This document shows positions 33,677-42,049 of a stretch of 64,000 nucleotides of DNA, piece after piece (position 1 is the first letter of the stretch; the number at the start of each line of letters is the position of its first letter). The stretch is from JBGVSA01 sp041807905. GTDB taxonomy: Bacteria; Pseudomonadota; Gammaproteobacteria; Burkholderiales; Rhodocyclaceae. The translations under genes and the position numbers were made by a program. Where the stretch lies: assembly GCF_041807905.1 (NCBI RefSeq), contig NZ_JBGVSA010000010.1:1-64000 (forward strand), written 5' to 3'. Below the pieces are notes generated by a model that saw only the letters and a program-made list of their open reading frames with translations, was not told where the DNA came from and made no database searches.

Positions 33677-34432
33677 TCAGCCCTGGCGATCCACGAAGTG
33701 GCGGGCGTAGCGCGAATCGACCTGCGTCATCGACAGCAGGAGGAGCAGGTCGGCCGTGTTGAAATCGGGGTCCCAGGCGGGAGCACCGCAGACCATCGCG
33801 CCCGCGCGCATGTAGCCCTTGAGCAGCGGCGGAATCTCTACCGGGGATTGCGTGGCCAGTCGCTCCACCGGCAGCGCATGGCGCGGGAAGACACGGTATT
33901 CCGGCGAACTGAGGTGCTTTTCAAGCGCGCGATAGACGTTGGCGGCGTTATGACCGCCATCGGCCATGCCGATGCTGGCGCAACCCATCAGATGATCGTA
34001 GCCGCCCTGAGTCATGAAGCGAGCCAGACCCGACCACAGCAGTGTGATGACGGCGCCGCTGCGGTAGTCCGCGTCGATGCACGAGCGACCGACCTCGACG
34101 AGACCGCTGCGCAGGTGCTGAAGGCGCGTCAGATCGAATTCCGTATCCGAATAGTAGCCACCGATGCGACGTGCATTTTCGGGCGTCAGAATGCGATAGG
34201 TGCCGACGATGCGGCCGCATTCCTCATCGCGCACGATCAGGTGTTCACAGTAAGCGTCGAAGTGGTCGCGATCCACGCCAGGCGTGGTGCTGGGCAGACG
34301 CGCGCCCATTTCTTCGGCAAAAACACGATAGCGGAGCTTTTGTGCTTCAAGGATCTCGGAAGCGGTGCCGGCAAGGCCAACAAAGAAGTTGCGGGATTTC
34401 TGGGCGACTGATTGCGGCGCTGTACTCAGCAT
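33677..34432 (-). CDS. olsB: L-ornithine N-alpha-acyltransferase-like protein (OlsB family)
   Basis: Start set at the ATG at 34432 (MLSTAPQSVAQ) behind AAAGGA; the 251-residue product matches the family, whereas an upstream in-frame start would read through the palindromic region. The protein shows the OlsB/GNAT-like features LRYRVFAEEMGA, FDAYCEHLIVRD, VGTYRILTP and EVGRSCIDADYRSG. It adds a 3-hydroxyacyl group to ornithine, the first step to ornithine lipids, which many Burkholderia make. The pairing with the PlsC-like gene 83 bases downstream completes the two-step pathway. Confidence 0.85.
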   Translation of the reverse strand: MLSTAPQSVAQKSRNFFVGLAGTASEILEAQKLRYRVFAEEMGARLPSTTPGVDRDHFDAYCEHLIVRDEECGRIVGTYRILTPENARRIGGYYSDTEFDLTRLQHLRSGLVEVGRSCIDADYRSGAVITLLWSGLARFMTQGGYDHLMGCASIGMADGGHNAANVYRALEKHLSSPEYRVFPRHALPVERLATQSPVEIPPLLKGYMRAGAMVCGAPAWDPDFNTADLLLLLSMTQVDSRYARHFVDRQG

Positions 34433-34474
34433 GCGTGATCCTTTCAGATAATGGCCAACTTTAGGAGGCCAGAA

Positions 34475-34504
34475 TTGCGTAACGGTTACGCGCGCGTTAC
34501 GCAA
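34475..34504. repeat. Inverted repeat TTGCGTAAC/GTTACGCAA upstream of olsB
   Basis: TTGCGTAAC (34475-34483) and GTTACGCAA (34496-34504) are perfect 9-base inverted copies, and the 12-base spacer holds a third GTTACGC (34485-34491). It lies 43-72 bases upstream of the olsB start, where an operator would sit. No U-tract follows. Confidence 0.7.
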
Positions 34505-34536
34505 CCATGACGATGATCCCAGAGCGTCATGGTTGC
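34501..34536 (-). repeat. 12-bp inverted repeat between the lipoprotein gene and olsB
   Basis: GCAACCATGACG (34501-34512) and CGTCATGGTTGC (34525-34536) are perfect inverted copies with a 12-base loop. In the minus direction this strong hairpin begins 35 bases after the lipoprotein stop codon. It lacks a clear U-tract, so it may be a transcript-end stabiliser or a weak terminator. It overlaps the neighbouring GCGTAAC dyad by four bases. Confidence 0.7.
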
Positions 34537-34570
34537 GCAGGTGGCATTGGATCAAACCCCGGGCGTGCGC

Positions 34571-35032
34571 TCAGCGCGTCACCCGCGTCTTGCCACCGCT
34601 CTGAACCACACGTACCCGATCCCCGGCTACGAAAGTGTCCTGCCCCATCTCTTGCACGACGATGATGTTCTCGCCGTTGTTCAGCTTGACCGTGATCTGC
34701 AGTGCATTCTCACGTGTGAGCCCTTCTTCGGCTGCGGCGCCGGCAAGGCCGCCCGCCACTGCCCCCAGTACCGCACCGACAATCTGCCCCTTGCCTTGGC
34801 CGATAGTGCTGCCGGCTACGCCGCCGACCACTGCGCCGGCACCGGTGCCGATGGCTGTCTTGGTGCCTTCCAGCTTGACTTGTCGTACGTCGCTGACGAC
34901 CCCTTCGCGAAAGGTCATGGTGCGTTGCGCTTCATCGCGCGAATAAACGTCGCCGGCCTTGCTGGAGGCGCAGGCACTCAGCGCCAAGGACAGGGCGCAA
35001 AGTGCGGCGACGGTGACGTGTTGCATCTTCAT
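34571..35032 (-). CDS. SlyB-like glycine-zipper outer-membrane lipoprotein
   Basis: Start set at the ATG at 35032 behind AAGGAG; the longer ORF runs back into the kinase gene. The 153-residue protein has a lipoprotein signal with lipobox LSAC (Cys21). A glycine-zipper region (GAGAVVGGVAGSTIGQGKG and GAVLGAVAGGLAGAA, about 68-102) is predicted to insert in membrane, followed by a small beta domain with VQEMGQDTFVAGDRVRVV. It resembles the SlyB/Pcp lipoprotein family, which supports outer-membrane integrity. It lies 14 bases downstream of the PfkB kinase gene and may be co-transcribed with it. Confidence 0.88.
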   Translation of the reverse strand: MKMQHVTVAALCALSLALSACASSKAGDVYSRDEAQRTMTFREGVVSDVRQVKLEGTKTAIGTGAGAVVGGVAGSTIGQGKGQIVGAVLGAVAGGLAGAAAEEGLTRENALQITVKLNNGENIIVVQEMGQDTFVAGDRVRVVQSGGKTRVTR

Positions 35033-35046
35033 TGAATACTGACTCC

Positions 35047-35985
35047 TTACCAAAGCTTGTCTCCGTACGCGTCGCTGAAGCGACGGGCGATCTCTTCTCT
35101 GTCGGGCGCGTGACTCTGTGCGCCCTGATGCCCGATCTTGATGGCACCCATGACGGATGCCAGACGGGCGGATTTGACCAAATCCCATTCACGCGACAGC
35201 CCGAACAGCAGGCCGGCGCGATAGGCATCGCCGCAGCCGGTCGGGTCGACGACATAGTCGGGCCGGGCGGCGGGGATTTCCACGCTTTCACCATGCCGAA
35301 ACAGGCGCGAGCCGTCAGCGCCGTACGTCACGATCAGACCGTCGAGGCGATTTGCCAGTTCATCCAGCGACAGGCCGGTTTTGTTACAGATTAATGTAGC
35401 CTCATAGTCATTGGCTGTGCACAGGGTGGCGATGTCGATGCAGGCGAGCAAGTCCTCGCCGGACAGAATCGGCAGCGCTTGGCCGGGATCAAAGACGAAC
35501 GGGATGCCCGCCGCGTGCAGGTCTCGCGCGTGTTGCAGCATGCCTTCGCGCCCGTCCGGCGACACAATGCCCCAACTGACATCGGACTCCGCGTCGGCCG
35601 CGCGGTTGGTGTGCGACTGGCTCATCGCGCCCGGGTGGAACGCCGCGATCTGGTTGCCGTCCAGATCGGTCGTGATGAACGCCTGTGCCGTGAAGGTGCC
35701 CGGTACGATGCGAACGAAGCGGCGATCGATGCCGAAATCATCCAGCCGGCTCAAGTATGGGCCGGCGTCTTCACCCACCGTGGCCAGAATGCGCGCCTGT
35801 CCGCCAAGAAGAGCCAGGGAATACGCGATGTTGCCTGCACAGCCGCCGAATTCGCGCCGCATCTCCGGGACGGGGAACGATACGTTCAGGATGCGGATCT
35901 GCTCCGGCAGGATGTGCTGCTTGAATTGGCCCTGGAACACCATGATGGTGTCAAAGGCGACAGAGCCGCATACGAGAATGGTCAT
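35047..35985 (-). CDS. PfkB-family kinase, probable nucleoside (adenosine) kinase
   Basis: A 312-residue ribokinase-fold enzyme. The substrate-binding N-terminus reads MTILVCGSVAFDTIM, FGGCAGNIAYSLALLGG is PfkB signature 1, and VVDPTGCGDAYRAGLL is signature 2, with the catalytic aspartate in GCGD. In this family the anion hole is usually GAGD; the cysteine here is a mild departure. A PfkB nucleoside kinase of this type has been characterised in Burkholderia thailandensis, so adenosine or inosine phosphorylation is the leading guess, with sugar kinase as alternative. Confidence 0.82.
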   Translation of the reverse strand: MTILVCGSVAFDTIMVFQGQFKQHILPEQIRILNVSFPVPEMRREFGGCAGNIAYSLALLGGQARILATVGEDAGPYLSRLDDFGIDRRFVRIVPGTFTAQAFITTDLDGNQIAAFHPGAMSQSHTNRAADAESDVSWGIVSPDGREGMLQHARDLHAAGIPFVFDPGQALPILSGEDLLACIDIATLCTANDYEATLICNKTGLSLDELANRLDGLIVTYGADGSRLFRHGESVEIPAARPDYVVDPTGCGDAYRAGLLFGLSREWDLVKSARLASVMGAIKIGHQGAQSHAPDREEIARRFSDAYGDKLW

Positions 35986-36053
35986 GGAGGCGGAGCGTCC
36001 GGGTAATCAAAACCCGCATTTTACGCCGATGGGGCGTTCCGCCGGGAACTGGG

Positions 36054-37283
36054 CTAGTCGGGCTGGGCGAGGAGACTGGAGCGCGTCTGCTGGCGGATTT
36101 CGTGGCTGCTGACCGTTTCGTCGAGAAGGCGCACCAATTGGGCGGCTACGGTCAGCCAATCCAGATGGCGCACACTGTCCTGCGCGGCGGCCCGCATGGC
36201 GCCAAGCAATGCCCGATCCTGGACCAACAGTTCGCAGGCGGAGATGAAAGCGGCTTCGTCGCCGAACGGCACCACCAGGCCGTTGGAGCCCGTCGTGATC
36301 AGCTCCGACGCGGCCGCGTAGTCGAAGGACACGACCGGTAATCCGCTCGCCAGCGCTTCGGCAATGACATTGCCGAACGTCTCGGTGAGGCTCGGAAAGA
36401 TGAAGCAATCCGCGCTGGCGTAATGGGCCGCGAGATCTTCGCCGCGCTGCATGCCGGCAAATACGTGCTCTGGATAACGCGCCTGAAGCCCCGCCCGGGC
36501 GGGGCCGTCGCCAACCAGCACGAGGCGCGAGTTGCGATGCCGCGCCCGCACAGACTCGAATGCACGGATCGCCAGATCGAGATTCTTTTCCGGGGCGAGC
36601 CGACTGACGATTGCACATACGAGTGTTTCGGGCGTGGCGCCCCACGACTGCCGCAGTGCATCGGATCGCCGCGCCGGGCAAAAGAGCCCGGTGTCGACGC
36701 CCCGCGCCACCACGTCGACGTGGTGGAAGCCTGCTGCCAGCAATTCATCTCGCAACGCCGGTGTTGGCACCAGCGTGAGGTCGCCCTTGTTGTGAAAGCG
36801 ACGCAGATAGGCCGCCACCGATTGTTTGAGCCAGCCGATGCCGTAATAACGGCTGTAAGCGTGGAAGTTCGTGTGGAACTCCGTGATGACCGGCAATTTC
36901 AGGCGGCGCGCAGCCGCCACGGCCGACCAGCCGAGCGGCCCTTCCGTTACCACCTGGACGATATCCGGACGCCGCAGGGACCATGCGCGCACCAACGCGT
37001 TGCGCGCGGGCAGCCCCATCTTCAGATGGTTGTAGCGCGGAATGGGAATGCCGCGCGCCAGCATCTCGTTGAAATCCTCACCCTGCGCGGGCGAATCGTC
37101 CGACCCCTGGCGAGGGCGAACGAGCTGCACGGCATGGCCAAGCTCCTGCAGACCGGCGATGAGCCGGCCGGTCGTCATGGCGACACCATTGACTTCGGGA
37201 GGGTAAGTCTCGGTAACCACCGCAATCCGCATTTGGCGATGACGGCTGGCGAGATCCAGCACGGAGATACGCGTAGCGTCCAT
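36054..37283 (-). CDS. GT4 family glycosyltransferase (MgtA/PimB-like)
   Basis: A 409-residue GT-B enzyme. MRIAVVTETYPPEVNGVAMT (from residue 18) is the typical N-terminus of alpha-mannosyl/glucosyl transferases of glycolipids, so the true start may be the ATG at 37232 rather than 37283. Neither start has a good ribosome-binding site. The donor side shows SRLAPEKNLDLAIRAF and the EX7E pair in ETFGNVIAE. Bacterial relatives glycosylate diacylglycerol or phosphatidyl lipids. The gene sits next to dgkA, which might link it to diacylglycerol metabolism, but this is inference. Confidence 0.82.
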   Translation of the reverse strand: MDATRISVLDLASRHRQMRIAVVTETYPPEVNGVAMTTGRLIAGLQELGHAVQLVRPRQGSDDSPAQGEDFNEMLARGIPIPRYNHLKMGLPARNALVRAWSLRRPDIVQVVTEGPLGWSAVAAARRLKLPVITEFHTNFHAYSRYYGIGWLKQSVAAYLRRFHNKGDLTLVPTPALRDELLAAGFHHVDVVARGVDTGLFCPARRSDALRQSWGATPETLVCAIVSRLAPEKNLDLAIRAFESVRARHRNSRLVLVGDGPARAGLQARYPEHVFAGMQRGEDLAAHYASADCFIFPSLTETFGNVIAEALASGLPVVSFDYAAASELITTGSNGLVVPFGDEAAFISACELLVQDRALLGAMRAAAQDSVRHLDWLTVAAQLVRLLDETVSSHEIRQQTRSSLLAQPD

Positions 37284-37325
37284 GGCGGCACTATCATGCC
37301 GGCGCGCGACGCTGCGATGACGTTT

Positions 37326-37694
37326 TCATGACAGGAAAATGAAACCCCATACGACCGCCAGATTCAGCAGTGTCAGCAACACCGATGCACTGCCGATGTC
37401 TTTGGCCCGCTTGGCCAGGCGATGATGTTCGAGCGAGATGCGATCGACGGTCGCTTCCACGGCCGAATTGACCAGCTCCACGATCAACACCAGCAGGACA
37501 CTGGCGATAAGCGCCGCTTTCTCTGCGCCACTACGTGCGCTGAATAGCGCGATCGGAACCAGCACGATCGCCAGCAGCACTTCCTGGCGGAAAGCGTCCT
37601 CGTGCTTGAAGGCGGCCCTCAGGCCGTCGAGCGAGTAGTGAAAGGCGTTCCAGATACGAACGACGCCGGTCTTGCCCTTGAATGGACTTTCCAT
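37326..37694 (-). CDS. dgkA: Diacylglycerol kinase
   Basis: A 122-residue, three-span inner-membrane kinase of normal length. It contains the family motif VELVNSAVEATVDRI (about 75-89) with the catalytic glutamate, and the amphipathic N-terminal segment WNAFHYSLDGLRAAFKHE. It recycles diacylglycerol left over from membrane-derived oligosaccharide and lipid-modification reactions. It lies 42 bases upstream of the GT4 gene on the same strand. Confidence 0.93.
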   Translation of the reverse strand: MESPFKGKTGVVRIWNAFHYSLDGLRAAFKHEDAFRQEVLLAIVLVPIALFSARSGAEKAALIASVLLVLIVELVNSAVEATVDRISLEHHRLAKRAKDIGSASVLLTLLNLAVVWGFIFLS

Positions 37695-37792
37695 GGAAAC
37701 TCGGCCGCTGTGACAGACAGTGCCAAGTATTTCGGGGGCATATTACGTCGCGGTGACGAACATGTTTCTGGCGCGTATGCGCCACCGCCAAG

Positions 37793-37823
37793 AAAAAAGC
37801 CACCGGCATGGCTGCCAGCGGCT
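37793..37823 (-). terminator. Rho-independent terminator after tpx
   Basis: On the minus strand AGCCGCTGGCA pairs with TGCCGGTGGCT through 11 bp including two G-U pairs, with a 4-base loop, followed by six T residues. It lies 23 bases after the tpx stop codon. Confidence 0.8.
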
Positions 37824-37845
37824 TCTCGGTGAATCGCGCGACGGC

Positions 37846-38349
37846 TTAGTTCTGCAATGCCTTCAGTGCCGCGTCGTAGTCCGGCTCATTGGCGATTTCC
37901 GGCACCAGTTGCGAGTGCAGCACCTTGTTGTTTTCGTCCAGCACGACCACTGCGCGGGCGGTCAGGCCGGCAAGCGGGCCGCTCGTAATGTCGACGCCAT
38001 AGTTCTTCTTGAAGCTGGCGTCACGCAGCGTGGACAGCGATTGCACGTTCTGGATGCCTTCCACTTCGCAGAAGCGCTTGGCTGCGAACGGCAGGTCGGC
38101 CGAAACGACCAGCACGACGGTATTGTCGAGGCTGGCTGCGCGTTCATTGAACTTGCGGGTAGACGTGGCGCAGGTCGGGGTGTCCAGGCTGGGGACGATG
38201 TTCAACACCTTGCGCTTGCCGGCGAACTCGCCCAGTCCGACGTTGGCAAGGCCGGTCGATACCAGCGCAAAATCGGCTGCCGTATCGCCGGGCTTGGGGA
38301 AGGTTCCAGCGACTTCGACGGGATTGCCCTTGAGGGTGACGGTGCTCAT
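37846..38349 (-). CDS. tpx: Thiol peroxidase
   Basis: A 167-residue atypical 2-Cys peroxiredoxin. The peroxidatic cysteine is C60 in PSLDTPTCATS and the resolving cysteine is C94 in KRFCEVEG, the Tpx spacing. It reduces hydrogen peroxide and alkyl hydroperoxides with thioredoxin. An AAGGAG box stands before the ATG, and a strong terminator follows, so it is probably a single-gene transcript. Confidence 0.96.
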   Translation of the reverse strand: MSTVTLKGNPVEVAGTFPKPGDTAADFALVSTGLANVGLGEFAGKRKVLNIVPSLDTPTCATSTRKFNERAASLDNTVVLVVSADLPFAAKRFCEVEGIQNVQSLSTLRDASFKKNYGVDITSGPLAGLTARAVVVLDENNKVLHSQLVPEIANEPDYDAALKALQN

Positions 38350-38381
38350 GTTGCTGCTCTCCTTCTGTTTTGGGGATATGC

Positions 38382-38399
38382 CGCCGCGTCGTCGCGGCG
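38382..38399 (-). repeat. GC-rich hairpin between the DUF3426 gene and tpx
   Basis: CGCCGCG (38382-38388) and CGCGGCG (38393-38399) give a 7-bp stem with a TCGT loop immediately after the DUF3426 stop. No U-tract follows, so I do not call it an intrinsic terminator. Confidence 0.5.
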
Positions 38400-38400
38400 A

Positions 38401-39696
38401 TCAAGGGTAGAACGCGTAAACACGGTAGCCGGCCGCCGGCAGATCGGTACTGATCGGCACGTTGGCGGTGACTTCGCCCTGGGCTTCGAAAGCGGGGCGG
38501 GCGGCTTGTTCCTTGGGTAGCCATTCACGAGGCGGGATGACGCGGCGCGACAACGCACGATCAAAGCGGTCGGTCAGCGTCAGTTCCAACTGTGGCCAGC
38601 TCTGTGGGTAATCGGCCCGGTTGCGCAGCGTGACGACCAGTCGATAGCGTCCTGCCGCGCCCTGTTCAGGAATCAGGTCGGTGCCTTCGACCGCGATCAG
38701 CTTGGCGTCGCGCGGAAAGGGCACGTCGCAACCCAGGTTGGCGCAGGCCTGTTCGAGGGGGGCTCGCAGCGCGGGGTAAGCGCGCGCCAGATCGGTGCGG
38801 AACACATAGGCGCCGACCGCCAATGCGACGACCAGCAGCACGACGAAGATCAATGCCCACAGCAAGCGCTGCTTGATCGACGGCTTGCGAGCTTCCTCGA
38901 TCAAAGGTGGTGTGACTTCTTCGTTCAGGAAAATCGTGCCCGGGCCGCCTGCGACGGTAGCGGCGGCAGTGCTCGCCTCTTCTACTGCCTCTTCGGGTGC
39001 CTGGGCAGGCTCGGCGACGAAGGCCGAGGGCTCGGATGGCTCGACGCGCATTGGCTCGATGCCTTCTTCCGTGGCAGGCAGCTCGCTTTCGTGGTGATCG
39101 ACGTCCAGGTCGAATTCGGGCTCCAGGCCGTGGACCACGATCGGTTCGGAATCCGCGGGCGGTTCTTCCGGTTGCACGGCATGAGGCGCGACGAAATCCG
39201 GCCGATCGTTCTCGGGTGTGGCGTCGAAATCGATGTCGAAGGCCGGCGTCGCCGGCGCGGGCTTGACCGGCGGCGGCGCGCTCATGTCGGCGGCCGAACG
39301 CGCCTTGAGTTCGGCTTCGAAGTCCGACGAAGTGCTCAGCCACTCGGCGGGCGGAGCCGGTTCGATGCGGCTGTCGTCTTCAAGATCAAGATTCAGGTCG
39401 AAGTCGACGGTCGATAGATCCAGCCCGACAGGCTCGGCCACGGGCTCTTCCGCTGGCGGATAGATGATTGCAGGGCCGCCCGTGGTGGAGGCCTCGCGCG
39501 GCGTTTCGGTAATGGTGGATGCCTGCGGCGTCGCGGAGGCGGCCGTCGGCACGCCATCGTCCATCTCCTCCAGCGAGGCCAGCGCCGAGAATGCCGTCTG
39601 GCACTTCCCGCAGCGCACCCGTCCGTTGCGCGCGGTGAGCTGTTCCGGGCGCACCCGGAACGTGGTGCCGCAGGACGGGCAGCGCGTGGTCAGCAT
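38401..39696 (-). CDS. Zinc-ribbon and DUF3426 domain membrane protein
   Basis: Start set at the ATG at 39696, overlapping the prmA stop and preceded by GGAGGGG; 431 residues. The N-terminal zinc ribbon shows two CXXC pairs (CPSCGTTFRV and CGKCQTAF). A long acidic, proline-rich linker (about 45-270) follows, then a single span (LLWALIFVVLLVVALAVGAYV) and a C-terminal DUF3426 domain facing the periplasm. MJ0042-type zinc-ribbon proteins of this layout sit behind prmA in many betaproteobacteria; their role is unknown, with a regulatory or envelope function suggested. Confidence 0.85.
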   Translation of the reverse strand: MLTTRCPSCGTTFRVRPEQLTARNGRVRCGKCQTAFSALASLEEMDDGVPTAASATPQASTITETPREASTTGGPAIIYPPAEEPVAEPVGLDLSTVDFDLNLDLEDDSRIEPAPPAEWLSTSSDFEAELKARSAADMSAPPPVKPAPATPAFDIDFDATPENDRPDFVAPHAVQPEEPPADSEPIVVHGLEPEFDLDVDHHESELPATEEGIEPMRVEPSEPSAFVAEPAQAPEEAVEEASTAAATVAGGPGTIFLNEEVTPPLIEEARKPSIKQRLLWALIFVVLLVVALAVGAYVFRTDLARAYPALRAPLEQACANLGCDVPFPRDAKLIAVEGTDLIPEQGAAGRYRLVVTLRNRADYPQSWPQLELTLTDRFDRALSRRVIPPREWLPKEQAARPAFEAQGEVTANVPISTDLPAAGYRVYAFYP

Positions 39697-40580
39697 GGCC
39701 GGTGCCCCTCCAATCGCACCCAACCTTCGCGTTCAGCGCCGACTTGCAGCGCAATGTACGGAGCGTAGGCATCGATCACCTGCTGCGCTTGCGCGGCGAG
39801 CACGCCCGACAGCGCAAGTTCGCCGCCATCGGCGACGTGGCTAGCGATGGCCGGCGCCAGAACGCACAGGGGATTGGTCAGGATGTTCGCCACCACGCGA
39901 TCGAACTTGCCCTTGATGGCTTCGGCGCTGTGGTGGAAGACCGCCGCGGCGCCATTGCGTTCGGCATTGGCCTTGCTGGCCGCGACAGCGTGCGGATCGA
40001 TGTCCACGCCCAATATATCGCCCGCGCCCAGCTTGGCCGCAGCAATGGCGAGGATGCCCGAGCCGCAGCCATAGTCGAGTACGCTCACGCCGGGCGCGAC
40101 GTGTTCGGTCAGCCATTGCAGGCACAGATGCGTGGTCGGGTGCGAGCCGGTACCGAACGCCATGCCGGGGTCCATTTCGATGTTGATGGCGTCCGGCTGC
40201 GGCGCATCGTGCCATGAGGGCACGATCCACATGCGATCGGTGATGCGGATCGGGTCGAATTGCGACTGGGTGAGCTGCACCCAGTTCTGCTCGGCAACTT
40301 CATCGACAGTGAATTCGGGGACCGCGTCCAGCCCAGCGATGCCGGCCGCCTGTGCCAGCGCGACAGCGAGCTCGACATCGGCGTCGAACAGGGCGACCAC
40401 GTTGCTGTGATCCCACAGTCGTTCGTTGACATGGCCAGGCTCGCCGAACTGGGGCTTTTCGCGATCGGTGCCCGCATCGGCATCTTCGATGCTGACCGAC
40501 AGCGCGCCCGAATCCATCAGCGCTTCGGAGAGCGCTTCGGCTCGTTCCGCTTCAGCCTTCAGGGTGACGGAATACCACAT
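39690..40580 (-). CDS. prmA: Ribosomal protein L11 methyltransferase
   Basis: A 296-residue class I methyltransferase. The SAM site reads VLDYGCGSGILAIAAAKLGA, followed by GVDIDPHAV and VVANILTNPL, the PrmA signature. The N-terminal substrate-recognition domain is present (MWYSVTLKAEAERAEALSE). It trimethylates ribosomal protein L11. The gene lies 83 bases downstream of accC on the same strand, with a hairpin between. Confidence 0.95.
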   Translation of the reverse strand: MWYSVTLKAEAERAEALSEALMDSGALSVSIEDADAGTDREKPQFGEPGHVNERLWDHSNVVALFDADVELAVALAQAAGIAGLDAVPEFTVDEVAEQNWVQLTQSQFDPIRITDRMWIVPSWHDAPQPDAINIEMDPGMAFGTGSHPTTHLCLQWLTEHVAPGVSVLDYGCGSGILAIAAAKLGAGDILGVDIDPHAVAASKANAERNGAAAVFHHSAEAIKGKFDRVVANILTNPLCVLAPAIASHVADGGELALSGVLAAQAQQVIDAYAPYIALQVGAEREGWVRLEGHRPC

Positions 40581-40616
40581 GGCTACCTTATGTAACGCAA
40601 AGAGACAGGAAACGCA

Positions 40617-40636
40617 AAGAGCGCCTGAGCGCTCTT
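40617..40636 (-). repeat. Hairpin between accC and prmA
   Basis: AAGAGCGC (40617-40624) and GCGCTCTT (40629-40636) make an 8-bp stem with a 4-base loop, 27 bases after the accC stop. Only a short, broken T-run follows, so termination would be partial at best. Two direct copies of AACGCAAAGAG (40594-40604 and 40611-40621) lie beside it. Confidence 0.55.
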
Positions 40637-40663
40637 GCTTTCCTCATTCAAGCGGTGACGCGC

Positions 40664-42007
40664 TTATTTTGCGGCCAGCTTGTGTTCCAGATAATGAATG
40701 CTGGTGCCGCCGGCAACGAAGTTGGCGTCGAGCAGCATTTCCTGGTGCAGGGCGATGTTGGTCTTGATGCCCTCTACCACCATCTCGGACAGGGCGATGC
40801 GCAGGCGGCGAATGGCCTGTTCGCGCGTGTCGCCGTAAGCGATCACCTTGCCGATCATCGAGTCGTAGTGCGGTGGCACCGTATAGCCGGCATACACGTG
40901 CGAATCGACGCGGATACCCGGCCCGCCCGGCGTATGCCACGACAGGATCTTGCCCGGCGACGGCGTGAACTTGAACGGGTCTTCCGCGTTGATCCGGCAT
41001 TCGATGGCGTGGCCGCGCAGCTGGATATCTTTCTGCTTGAAGCGCAGCGGCTCGTTGTTCGCCACGCGGATCTGTTCCTGCACGATGTCCACGCCGGTGA
41101 TCATCTCGGTCACCGGGTGTTCCACCTGCACACGAGTGTTCATCTCGATGAAGTAGAACTCGCCGTTCTCGTACAGGAACTCGAACGTGCCGGCACCGCG
41201 ATAGCCGATACGCTTGCACGCAGCCACGCAGGACATGCCGACTTTTTCGATCAGCTTGCGGTCGATGCCGGGCGCGGGCGCCTCTTCGATGACCTTCTGG
41301 TGACGACGCTGCATCGAGCAGTCGCGTTCGCCGAGGTACACGGCATTGCCGTGCTGATCGGCCATCACCTGGATTTCGATGTGGCGCGGATTCTCGAGGA
41401 ACTTCTCCATGTACACCGTGGAGTTGTTGAACGCCGCACCGGCTTCGGTCCGCGTCGTCGTCACGGCGGCGATCAGCGCCGCCTCGGTGTGCACGACACG
41501 CATGCCGCGGCCGCCGCCACCGCCGGCTGCCTTGATGATGACCGGATAGCCGATCGAGCGCGCGATCTTGACGATCTCTTTCGGATCGTCGGGAAGGGCG
41601 CCGCCAGAACCCGGCACGCAAGGCACGCCTGCTTCGATCATTGCCTGCTTGGCGCTGACTTTGTCGCCCATCAGGCGGATCGTCTCCGGGCGCGGGCCGA
41701 TGAAGACGAAGCCGGACGATTCCACGCGCTCGGCGAAGTCAGCGTTTTCGGAAAGGAAGCCGTAGCCCGGATGGATGGCTTCGGCGTCGGTCACCTCGGC
41801 GGCCGCGATGATGCGCGGCACGTTCAGGTACGACTGGCCCGACGGCGCCGGCCCGATGCACACCGACTCGTCGGCGAGCTTCACGTACTTGGCTTCGGTA
41901 TCGGCTTCCGAATGCACGGCGACCGTGCGGATGCCCAACTCGCGGCACGCGCGCAGGATGCGCAGCGCGATTTCACCGCGGTTGGCGATCAGAACTTTTT
42001 CAAACAT
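40664..42007 (-). CDS. accC: Acetyl-CoA carboxylase, biotin carboxylase subunit
   Basis: A 447-residue ATP-grasp enzyme of normal length. It shows MFEKVLIANRGEIALRILR at the start, the ATP-binding glycine loop AAGGGGGRGMRVV, MQRRHQKVIEEAPAPG, and EMNTRVQVEHPVTEM. It carboxylates the biotin on AccB, the first half of the malonyl-CoA reaction for fatty acid synthesis. It follows accB by 42 bases in the usual order. Confidence 0.97.
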   Translation of the reverse strand: MFEKVLIANRGEIALRILRACRELGIRTVAVHSEADTEAKYVKLADESVCIGPAPSGQSYLNVPRIIAAAEVTDAEAIHPGYGFLSENADFAERVESSGFVFIGPRPETIRLMGDKVSAKQAMIEAGVPCVPGSGGALPDDPKEIVKIARSIGYPVIIKAAGGGGGRGMRVVHTEAALIAAVTTTRTEAGAAFNNSTVYMEKFLENPRHIEIQVMADQHGNAVYLGERDCSMQRRHQKVIEEAPAPGIDRKLIEKVGMSCVAACKRIGYRGAGTFEFLYENGEFYFIEMNTRVQVEHPVTEMITGVDIVQEQIRVANNEPLRFKQKDIQLRGHAIECRINAEDPFKFTPSPGKILSWHTPGGPGIRVDSHVYAGYTVPPHYDSMIGKVIAYGDTREQAIRRLRIALSEMVVEGIKTNIALHQEMLLDANFVAGGTSIHYLEHKLAAK

Positions 42008-42049
42008 GGGGATCCCGTGTGACTGGGGCAGCGTCGGGGCTGGCGCCGC

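Noticed and set aside
38382..38399. Terminator after the DUF3426 gene
   Set aside because: GC-rich hairpin lacks a U-tract, so it is listed only as a hairpin.
40655..42022. A 455-residue open frame on the + strand
   Set aside because: Mirror image of accC; the minus-strand reading has all biotin carboxylase motifs.
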